A DNA stretch of 8,685 bases from Acidimicrobiales bacterium (GTDB lineage: Bacteria > Actinomycetota > Acidimicrobiia > Acidimicrobiales > RAAP-2). The DNA lies in the NCBI GenBank assembly GCA_017883105.1, contig JADGOF010000071.1, forward strand, positions 1 to 8,685. The letters run 5' to 3'. The position numbers and the translations under genes were made by a program. Of the stretch, positions 1 to 5,078 are shown piece by piece. Every line of letters starts with the position of its first letter. Position 1 is the stretch's first letter. Under the pieces are notes generated by a model. That model saw only the letters and a program-made list of their open reading frames with translations, ran no database searches and was not told the origin of the DNA.

Positions 1-273
1 GTAGCGCCAATCGGTGTGGTGGGCCCCGACCAGGAGCTGGAGTCCCCAGTCGGCGGCCAGGTCCAGGACGTCGTCGGGGGGCACGGTGTACGTGCGGACT
101 GTGTTGAACCCGGCGGCGGTGATGGCGGCGAAGTCCTTCTTGACCTGGTTCCGCTCCGGGAACCTCGGGCCGTCCGGTCTCGGGCGGAACGTCCCGTACG
201 AGACGGCGCGGAGGGTGACCGGCCGGTCGCCCCGGAAGAACTGCCTGCCGGAGATGTGGATCGGCGGGGTCAC
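1..273 (-). CDS. Glycoside-hydrolase-like TIM-barrel protein, N-terminal fragment (runs off the left edge)
   Basis: The minus-strand frame gives 91 residues with no stop up to the window edge. From the GTG at 273 it reads a short beta-strand segment with FFRGDRPVTLRAVSYGTF (about residues 12-29), then a first barrel helix and strand ending GFNTVRTYTVPP (55-66), then LLVGAHH (80-86). This order (a 'my grace and my new form of life' type first strand, a helix, then NTVRTY) is typical of the start of the (beta/alpha)8 catalytic domain of GH2/GH5/GH17-like hydrolases. In actinobacteria such domains are also found fused in front of GT2 glycosyltransferases. The catalytic acids would lie outside the window, so substrate and activity cannot be stated. 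The start is uncertain: the frame stays open to a stop at 472-474, and an upstream GTG at 420 is possible, but the 49 extra residues look non-conserved. No clear ribosome binding site is seen. It is divergent from the secreted protein gene at 783. Confidence 0.6.
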   Translation of the reverse strand, partial: MTPPIHISGRQFFRGDRPVTLRAVSYGTFRPRPDGPRFPERNQVKKDFAAITAAGFNTVRTYTVPPDDVLDLAADWGLQLLVGAHHTDWRY

Positions 274-520
274 GGGCGGCGCAAGACCCGCTGTGGCCGG
301 GCGCCGGTCAACCGGGTGCTCGGGAGTCCGTGCCGACCGGTCGGCGTCGCCGATTCGGATCGGTCCGACGTCGGCGCGGACGCGGGACTCCCCGGGCCTG
401 CCGGCCGGTCCCGGCCCCACGCGTTCGCGTGGCGTCCATCTGCAATCTGCCCGTTCCCCACGTGCCCTCGTTCATCCCTGGTCTGCACCCCACCGCGGGA
501 CCGGTGAGACGATCCCGCTG

Positions 521-543
521 CCGTGATAGCCCTATCGTCACGG
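521..543. promoter_or_regulatory. Imperfect inverted repeat / hairpin
   Basis: The arms CCGTGA and TCACGG enclose a second pairing GATAG/CTATC with a two-base CG bulge and a two-base loop. It could be an operator or a weak hairpin. There is no T-tract beside it on either strand, so a simple intrinsic terminator is not favoured. Confidence 0.3.
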
Positions 544-586
544 CCAGGCACGACCTTGAGCAAAAGGGGACGTCGTCCGGGTCCGA

Positions 587-605
587 GAGTGCATGGAATG
601 CACTC
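587..605. promoter_or_regulatory. Perfect interrupted palindrome, candidate operator
   Basis: The sequence GAGTGCATGGAATGCACTC has two perfect 8-base arms around a 3-base centre. Size and spacing fit a binding site for a dimeric helix-turn-helix regulator. It lies about 80 bp upstream of the -35 element of the promoter for the secreted protein gene and about 170-310 bp upstream of the divergent glycosidase-like gene. It could control either. No regulator gene is visible in the window. Confidence 0.35.
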
Positions 606-686
606 GAACGGCATCCACGGTCGTCCGCCGGTCGGAGACGGCCCGAGCACGGAGAACACCAGCCCGACCACCGACGGCGCATTCGG

Positions 687-715
687 TTGACTGCAGGTAC
701 CGGGGCACGGATCAT
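687..715 (+). promoter_or_regulatory. Sigma70-like promoter for the secreted protein gene
   Basis: TTGACT at 687-692 matches five of six bases of the -35 consensus. GATCAT at 710-715 matches four of six bases of the -10 consensus. The spacer is exactly 17 bp. Transcription would begin near 722 and leave a leader of about 60 nt with a purine-rich ribosome binding site (GTAGGGGGAA, about 767-776) in front of the ATG at 783. Confidence 0.45.
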
Positions 716-782
716 TCCAGTACCAACAGGGTTCGTGCGGATGCCCTCGGCGGTGCACGGCAGTCAGGTAGGGGGAACAGGA

Positions 783-1469
783 ATGCTTCGACGAATTGCA
801 CTCAGTGTAGGCGTGGGGACGCTGTCGATCCTCGGAGTCGCGATGACCGGCGGCCCGGGTTCGGCCAGCAGCGTCCCGAGCGGACAGGTGATGATCGGAT
901 CCGCCACGTTGACGGGAAGCGGGACGACGTTCAGCTACACGGGGGGTGGCGGCACCGTCGAGCCCGCCTACGACTCGACGACCGGCAGTCTCATCTACCT
1001 CCTGACGCCGGTGGGAGCGAAGCCGCATCCGAACGCGCACAACATCGCGCCGCTCTACATCCCCGTCTACCCCGTCGGCTCGGGCATCGACCCGGCAACG
1101 TTGAACTGCACCCATCGTCCGGCCGAGAACTGCCCCGACCACGGGTTCGGAGTCGCCTTCGGGGCCGCCGGCATCATGCCGAACGTCTACGGCGGCGGGA
1201 TCATTGGCCATGACCACCTGGCCGGCATCGCCTCCACGGGGGAAGACTTCAACGTCCTGTGGGAGCCAACCCTCGTGCTGTTCACCAGCGTAGTGGCATC
1301 GACCACCCACGTCACCACGCTCGCCCAGATCACCGCGGACGTGGCAGACGGTCGGGCCATCGAGGTGCCGCTCCCGCAGTTGGACTTCAACTGCGCATCG
1401 GTCTCGGCGTCCGTCTACAACCACGGCACCCCGGTGGCGCCCCGGCCACTTCCGTCAAACATCCCCTGA
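783..1469 (+). CDS. Secreted histidine-rich protein of unknown function
   Basis: The ATG at 783 follows a purine-rich AGGGGGAA ribosome site and starts a 228-residue protein. Residues 1-29 form a standard Sec signal peptide: MLRR, a hydrophobic core, then GSAS as a likely signal peptidase I site. The mature part is beta-rich at first (about 35-75, Gly/Thr/Ser-rich). A conserved-looking core follows, with PHPNAHN (81-87), CPDHG (117-121), VYGGGIIGHDHL (135-146) and a DFNVLWEP segment (155-162). The clustering of His82, His86, His111, His120, His143 and His145, with Asp119 and Asp144, suggests metal binding, but no metalloenzyme motif I can name is present. Cysteines at 109, 117 and 204 allow one disulfide. 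I have seen similar GHDHL secreted proteins only as uncharacterised. The gene ends in TGA, then a strong hairpin terminator, so it is probably monocistronic. Confidence 0.8.
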   Translation: MLRRIALSVGVGTLSILGVAMTGGPGSASSVPSGQVMIGSATLTGSGTTFSYTGGGGTVEPAYDSTTGSLIYLLTPVGAKPHPNAHNIAPLYIPVYPVGSGIDPATLNCTHRPAENCPDHGFGVAFGAAGIMPNVYGGGIIGHDHLAGIASTGEDFNVLWEPTLVLFTSVVASTTHVTTLAQITADVADGRAIEVPLPQLDFNCASVSASVYNHGTPVAPRPLPSNIP

Positions 1470-1498
1470 CCCGCATGGGACAGGAACACCACTCCGTG

Positions 1499-1529
1499 AC
1501 CAGCCCCGAGCGTCCCGCTCGGGGCTGGT
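1499..1529 (+). terminator. Strong hairpin terminator after the secreted protein gene
   Basis: A perfect 14-bp GC-rich stem (arms 1499-1512 and 1516-1529) closes a 3-base loop (TCC), 29 bp after the stop codon. There is only a two-base T run behind it, the form often seen for actinobacterial intrinsic terminators that lack a U-tract. A second, smaller perfect stem (TCCGGCG/CGCCGGA, 1565-1584) follows and may back it up. Confidence 0.75.
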
Positions 1530-1741
1530 TCGCGTGGCGACCCAGGTGACGGCCCGAGGGCCCCTCCGGCGCCGAGCCGCCGGATTCGGCCAGGACCCGG
1601 CGGTGCCGGTCGGGCGATGGAATTCGCCCGTGGCGACGTGATTCGTCGTTCTGCCACCGAAATGCAATGCAATTCGAATCCCGTCTGCAATTGTCGACCC
1701 GCATACTGCTGCCATGGCAATGACTGCGAATCCTTGCGGCG

Positions 1742-2362
1742 ATGAGGTCGAGGAGGGGCCGGATCGGGGGGCGCCGACTGCGGAACCTGGCGACGACCGC
1801 GGTGATGGTCCTGGCCGTCCTGGTGGCCGCCGCCGCGGTGCTCCTGGCCGCCGCCTCCCACCTGTCGTCCCGGGGTCAGTACTCGGTGATGGGCCATCCG
1901 GTGCTGACCGTCCTGTCGGGTTCGATGACCCCGGCGATCCCCACGGGCGCCCTGGTGGTCGACGATCCGGTCCGCGGCACCGCGGCCACCCGTCTCCATG
2001 TCGGCGACGTCATCAGCTTCCACTCCGTCCCCGGGAGCCCGACCGTCATCACGCACCGCATCTCCGGGATCACCACGGTCGGCGGTCAGATGTCATAGGT
2101 CACCAAGGGCGACGCGAACCAGTCCTCGGACGAGTTGCCCCGGCCGGCAGCGGACGTGATCGGCGTGGTCCATCGCACGATCCCGCGTGGCGGGTACATC
2201 CACTCCAACCTGCACCAACCCCGGGTGCTGGGACTGCTCCTGGCGTAGCCGCTCCTCTGGATGGTCGGGGCCCTGTTCTTCGCGTGGGCCGGCAGCCTCG
2301 ACCAGGCGACCACCCGTGACCCCTCGACGCCCGGCGAACTCGCCGGAGCGGGTATTCGATGA
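1742..2362 (+). pseudogene. sipW: SipW-type signal peptidase I with two in-frame TAG codons
   Basis: Read through two TAG codons, the frame from ATG 1742 gives a complete 206-position signal peptidase of the ER/archaeal/SipW type, which cuts signal peptides at the outer membrane face with a Ser/His centre. Visible are an N-terminal membrane segment (about 17-38), the serine box LSGSMTPAIPTG with Ser61, the LHVGDVISF strand (85-93), the histidine box VITHRI with His105, box E VTKGDAN with Asp124, and a C-terminal membrane segment (about 162-188). TAG replaces codon 119 (2096-2098), directly before VTKGDAN where homologs usually have an aromatic residue, and codon 169 (2246-2248), inside the last membrane segment. 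No frameshift is present. Without readthrough the 118-residue product keeps Ser61 and His105 but loses box E and the membrane anchor, so it is unlikely to be active. The gene sits just upstream of a SipW-dependent substrate gene. No good ribosome site precedes the start. Confidence 0.8.
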
Positions 2363-2460
2363 GCGCCCACCGCGCTCGAGCGCTGTGGCCCGGGCCGATG
2401 CGGCCCGCGGTGGACGGGAGGTCACCCTGACCCGCCACTGACCCCGAACGATTCCCCCGA

Positions 2461-2484
2461 CAGCACCGCAGATGCAGCACCGCA
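2461..2484. repeat. Perfect 10-base direct repeat upstream of the TasA-like gene
   Basis: CAGCACCGCA occurs at 2461-2470 and again at 2475-2484, a 14-base period, about 40 bp before the start codon of the TasA-like gene. It could be a tandem activator or repressor site, or simple slippage in the leader. No clear -35/-10 pair is seen near it. Confidence 0.4.
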
Positions 2485-2524
2485 TTCCAAGAAACCCACA
2501 ACAACCACGAGGAGCAAGAGAGAC

Positions 2525-3172
2525 ATGAGTACCACCATCAAGAAGAGGATCGCCCTGGGCGCAGGAGCCCTGGCCACCGCGGGCGCGGCAGCCGCGCTCG
2601 CCGCCGGTGCCACCCTCGGCCTGTTCAGTGCCACCAGCCCGGCCCAGACCGACCAGTTCACGGCCGGCACGGTGACCCTCTCGCAGCCCACCAACGTGAG
2701 CTGCACGATCACCAACGTCGTGCCCGGCGATGCGAACTCCGGTCAGTGCACGTTCTCCATCACCTACAGCGGGACCGCTCCGGCACTGCTCGGTGTCGAC
2801 CTTGCGGTGGCCGGAACGGCTGCTGCGTCCGTGCCCGCCGGCTACGGCTATGCGGCGCCGACGCCCCTTCCGATGTACGACGGGAGCGCGGCCGGCATCG
2901 GCCTCACCGTGGGCGACGGGTCCGCCACCTACATGAGCGGCCAGACCTTCAACGGCGGAACGCTCACCAACAACAGCGGCGTAAACGGGCTGCTCGTCAG
3001 CGGAACGGAAGCGAATAGGGCGACGAAGGCTGCGTTGGCCGCCTACCCGGGAGCCATCGTCGACCGTGTGGTCAAGCTGAGCAACGGCGAGTACGAGGTC
3101 CACTACATCGGCGTCAACTGGCCGCACCACATCTTCGTCCACCAGGACTTCAAGGTCGTCGGTGCCGGGTAA
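2525..3172 (+). CDS. SipW-dependent TasA/CalY-like secreted protein with C-terminal PepSY-like domain
   Basis: The ATG at 2525 has a GAGGAG ribosome site at 2509-2514. The 215-residue product begins with the special signal peptide of SipW substrates: KKRIALGAGALATAG, an Ala-rich core, then GATLGLFSATSPAQTDQFTAGTVTL (about 28-52), where cleavage falls near LFSA. In characterised members (TasA, CalY, TapA) the mature protein forms surface fibres or biofilm matrix. Residues 45-150 look like the beta-sandwich part, with Cys60 and Cys75 placed for a disulfide. From about residue 156 the sequence changes character: TEANRATKAALAAYPGAIVDRV, NGEYEVHYIGV and a closing DFKVVGAG match the small PepSY-like repeat found at the C-terminus of many actinobacterial secreted proteins. 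The fusion is unusual for TasA-like proteins. The gene lies 162 bp after the broken peptidase, so its processing would need another SipW-type enzyme or readthrough. Confidence 0.8.
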   Translation: MSTTIKKRIALGAGALATAGAAAALAAGATLGLFSATSPAQTDQFTAGTVTLSQPTNVSCTITNVVPGDANSGQCTFSITYSGTAPALLGVDLAVAGTAAASVPAGYGYAAPTPLPMYDGSAAGIGLTVGDGSATYMSGQTFNGGTLTNNSGVNGLLVSGTEANRATKAALAAYPGAIVDRVVKLSNGEYEVHYIGVNWPHHIFVHQDFKVVGAG

Positions 3173-3283
3173 CAAACTGGTCGGACCAACAGACCATGGT
3201 TCAGCTCGAACGGCATCGGGGCACCGGGCTCCGCGGTGATGACCTTCACACGCAATATCTGTCAGACGACGTTCAAGGGCTGA
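3173..3283 (+). other. Open in-frame tail behind the TasA-like gene, possible remnant
   Basis: After the TAA at 3170-3172 the same frame stays open for 36 codons to a TGA at 3281-3283. The latter half reads WFSSNGIGAPGSAVMTFTRN and then ICQTTFKG, which looks like a beta-strand with a disulfide cysteine at the end of a secreted protein. It may be the old C-terminus of the TasA-like protein, displaced when the PepSY-like module was gained. It is equally possible that the open frame is chance. It has no start codon of its own with a ribosome site. Confidence 0.25.
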
Positions 3284-3288
3284 CATCG

Positions 3289-3414
3289 ATGATCGTTCAC
3301 TGGTGGGTCGCACATCTCCCACAGGCTGACAGACGAGCCCTCGAGGTGCTGGCGCGGACGGCACGCGGCAAGACAGCAAGACAGGAGCTGGTCGACCAAA
3401 GCGTTCCCGATTGA
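3289..3414 (+). CDS. Possible small protein, 41 residues, unrecognised
   Basis: An ATG at 3289 follows AAGGG at 3273-3277 and opens a 41-codon frame, MIVHWWVAHLPQADRRALEV and onward to a C-terminal VDQSVPD. Composition is protein-like, with an amphipathic helical stretch (about 10-35) carrying alternating Leu/Ala and Arg/Lys. I recognise no family. It lies between the TasA-like gene and the integrase, where small genes or gene remnants of mobile elements are common, so it could be a fragment of a regulator. The frame is open further upstream to an ATG at 3196, which lacks a ribosome site. Confidence 0.25.
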   Translation: MIVHWWVAHLPQADRRALEVLARTARGKTARQELVDQSVPD

Positions 3415-3658
3415 GCGAAAACGATCGCAACACCTGCTACTCCTCCGCTACTCAAATCGGTGGACGGTGCCTGATTCGGTGGACCCACTGGAAGATTCAC
3501 CAGACCTGACCAGCACGTCTACTACTCCATGGACCAAATGGACAGCTCAGTTGACACTTTTAAGCCCCAGGTTGGCGTGATCGAGACTCGTACGTCCCAC
3601 CAGAGCCCTCGTCCGATTCAAGCCTCGGATTGGATGGCCGCTCCGCCGACTTCGGAAT
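3415..3658. other. Non-coding, lower-GC stretch beside the integrase
   Basis: No gene is supported here. The composition is visibly less GC-rich than the flanks, in keeping with mobile-element DNA. It contains a direct repeat TCGGTGGAC at 3457-3465 and 3476-3484, a shorter repeat ATGGAC near 3530-3543 and an isolated TTGACA at 3551-3556 without a matching -10. Such repeats beside a tyrosine recombinase gene could be arm-type integrase sites, but that is inference. Confidence 0.4.
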
Positions 3659-4819
3659 CTATCCAGCTTCCAGTTGCGTCGGATCCCTCTTTGTCGGGCT
3701 CAGCACTTGGCCCATGATGTCGGCGGCGGCACGGTCCCGCTCTTCAAGTGTGTGCGAGTACACGCGCAAGGTGACGGACGGATCAGAGTGACCAAGTCGC
3801 CCAGCGACTGTGCGTACATCGACGCCAGCCCCGATGAGCTGGGTCGCCGTGAAGTGACGGAGGTCGTGCAGACGGACATCGTGCAATCCGAGCGAGTCAC
3901 GAACCCGGGTGAAGAAGCCGGTGACGTTGTCGGGCCGGAACGGCTTCGACCCATCTACGGCGTGCGAAAAGACATAGGCATCCTCAGGGACGGCCGCCTG
4001 AGCCTGTTGCGCCCAATCATTGACATTCGCCCGATGACGCTGGAGGAGCGCGATGCCGACCACGTCGAGAGCCACGATCCGGAAGCGGTGGGTCTTTGTC
4101 CCTTTCTCGGCCACTCCGCCCCGCACGACGACGAGGGACCGGGACACGTCCAGCTCGCCCCGTTCGAAGTCCACGTCGGTCCAACGGAGGGCACACAGCT
4201 CGCCCCTCCTCATCCCGGTCAGTGCGGCAAGCATGAGGAGCGGAGCCAACCTGGGGTCACGATCCTCGGCAGCTTCGATCACCGAACGGACCGCCTCGAC
4301 GGACGGAGCCGTGACCCGGCGCTGCAAGATGCGTGGTGGCTTGGCCTTCTCGGCCATGTTCTCGCGGACCCACTCCCACCTGACGCCCTGATGGAGAGCT
4401 GACGAGATTATGGCGTGATAGTTCCGGATCGTCTTGGGCGACCGGCCCTCATCCTTCATCTGACCGTAGAAGTTGTCCAGGTGTTTGGGCGACAGCCGGG
4501 TGAGGGTGATCTTCCCCAGCCGGGGTCGAATGATGTGGTCGACCTGCGCCCGATACGTCCGGATGGTGGTCGGAGAGAGGTCCATCCTCTCTGACTCCTC
4601 CAGCCACTTGTCGAGGAGGTGACCGAATGTGGCACCTACGCCATCCGGTCGGCCCTCGCCATGCTTGTCCACAAGGTCACGGAGCGCCTCATCAGCAGCC
4701 CGTGAGCCCCCATGGAAGGTTTTGGAGATCTGTCGGGGGTTCCCGGTAACCGGGTCACGGCCGACGTAAACCCGAAGTTCCCAGACCCCGTTCTGGCGCT
4801 TGCGTTTCGTACCTCGCAT
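3659..4819 (-). CDS. int: Tyrosine recombinase / phage-type integrase
   Basis: This 386-residue protein is a complete site-specific recombinase of the phage integrase family. It has an N-terminal arm-DNA-binding region (about 10-50, GVWELRVYVGRDPVTGNPRQ then KTFHGGSRAA), a helical core-binding domain (about 63-150) and a catalytic domain (about 170-375). All catalytic residues are visible: Arg204 in TGMRRGEL, Lys242 in GTKTHR, His318 and Arg321 in HDLRH, His344 in LGH, and the nucleophile Tyr354 in RVYSHT. It should therefore be active in strand exchange. The start codon is ATG at 4817-4819 with no Shine-Dalgarno site, and the gene ends in TAG. It lies head-on to the TasA-like gene and starts 97 bp from the 3' end of the initiator tRNA, the usual place of an integrase next to its tRNA attachment site. 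No excisionase or other phage gene is seen in the window. Confidence 0.93.
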   Translation of the reverse strand: MRGTKRKRQNGVWELRVYVGRDPVTGNPRQISKTFHGGSRAADEALRDLVDKHGEGRPDGVGATFGHLLDKWLEESERMDLSPTTIRTYRAQVDHIIRPRLGKITLTRLSPKHLDNFYGQMKDEGRSPKTIRNYHAIISSALHQGVRWEWVRENMAEKAKPPRILQRRVTAPSVEAVRSVIEAAEDRDPRLAPLLMLAALTGMRRGELCALRWTDVDFERGELDVSRSLVVVRGGVAEKGTKTHRFRIVALDVVGIALLQRHRANVNDWAQQAQAAVPEDAYVFSHAVDGSKPFRPDNVTGFFTRVRDSLGLHDVRLHDLRHFTATQLIGAGVDVRTVAGRLGHSDPSVTLRVYSHTLEERDRAAADIMGQVLSPTKRDPTQLEAG

Positions 4820-4837
4820 GGAGGCACGCTATCCCGT

Positions 4838-4857
4838 AGTAGGGATTCAAGTAGGGA
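4838..4857. repeat. Direct repeat in the integrase promoter region
   Basis: AGTAGGGA occurs twice, at 4838-4845 and 4850-4857, with a 12-base period, 19 to 38 bp upstream of the integrase start codon. Read on the integrase strand it gives two TCCCTACT units, the lower of which could contribute a TACTAC-like -10. It may be a binding site for an excisionase, a repressor or the integrase itself. Confidence 0.35.
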
Positions 4858-4875
4858 CAGTTGTCCGGGGACAGG

Positions 4876-4901
4876 AGAGCCCTCCCGGCTGGGAGGGCTC
4901 T
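4876..4901 (-). terminator. Hairpin terminator of the initiator tRNA
   Basis: AGAGCCCTCCC (4876-4886) pairs perfectly with GGGAGGGCTCT (4891-4901) around a four-base loop. It begins 15 bp beyond the encoded CCA end of the tRNA, the expected position for its terminator. There is no T-run on the tRNA strand. It also separates the tRNA from the integrase, which is transcribed in the same direction. Confidence 0.65.
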
Positions 4902-4916
4902 GACCTGGTCTTTCCT

Positions 4917-4993
<77 letters not shown>

Positions 4994-5005
4994 GCGCAAG
5001 GAGAG

Positions 5006-5011
5006 AACTTA
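5006..5011 (-). promoter_or_regulatory. Possible -10 element of the initiator tRNA
   Basis: TAAGTT on the minus strand lies 12 bp upstream of the tRNA 5' end, giving a predicted start a few bases before the mature tRNA. No good -35 hexamer is found at 17 bp, so this is a weak call. Confidence 0.25.
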
Positions 5012-5042
5012 CCACTTCAACGATCGGTCCCGTTCATCGCCC

Positions 5043-5065
5043 CCACCCTCACGGCCAGGAGGTGG
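5043..5065 (-). terminator. Imperfect hairpin after the UPF0182 gene
   Basis: CCACC[C]TC and GAGGTGG pair with one bulged base around an eight-base loop, 13 bp beyond the UPF0182 stop codon. It may end that transcript before the tRNA. No T-run follows on the minus strand. Confidence 0.3.
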
Positions 5066-5078
5066 AGCCCTCGGCCGG

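Larger units (their letters stand above)
274..782. other. Intergenic regulatory region between divergent genes
   Basis: No convincing gene lies in this 0.5 kb between the two divergently read genes. Long frames that cross it are poor in normal protein composition and rich in Arg, Gly and Pro, as expected for non-coding high-GC DNA. It does hold an imperfect hairpin (521-543), a perfect 19-bp interrupted palindrome (587-605) and a sigma70-like promoter (687-715). All of these are listed separately. Confidence 0.6.

Noticed and set aside
270..1424. Long minus-strand open frame of 384 codons
   Set aside because: It lies opposite the secreted protein gene and has an Arg/Gly-rich composition without any domain; it is a high-GC shadow frame.
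1671..1682. ATTCGAATCCCG resembling a tRNA T-loop
   Set aside because: The flanking bases do not form a T stem, and no other tRNA part is present.
1714..2319. Plus-strand frame of 201 codons over the peptidase gene, and a 213-codon minus frame at 1415-2056
   Set aside because: Both are rich in Gly, Pro, Arg and Asp with no motif, while the overlapping peptidase frame shows all family boxes.
1742..2362. Genome-wide reassignment of TAG to an amino acid
   Set aside because: The integrase (3659) and the gene at 8028 both end naturally at TAG after complete-looking C-termini, so TAG acts as a stop in this genome.
2359..2430. Small 23-codon frame overlapping the peptidase stop (ATGA)
   Set aside because: The overlap suggests coupling, but the peptide is very short, Arg/Pro-rich and has no recognisable feature.
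3459..3478. Partial match (14 of 20 positions) to the tRNA-fMet 3' end, as a possible attR
   Set aside because: Attachment cores normally show long exact identity; the mismatches here are spread evenly, so chance similarity in GC-rich DNA is more likely.
3529..3717. 62-codon plus-strand frame before and over the integrase end
   Set aside because: No ribosome site, overlap with the antisense end of the integrase, and no protein-like pattern.
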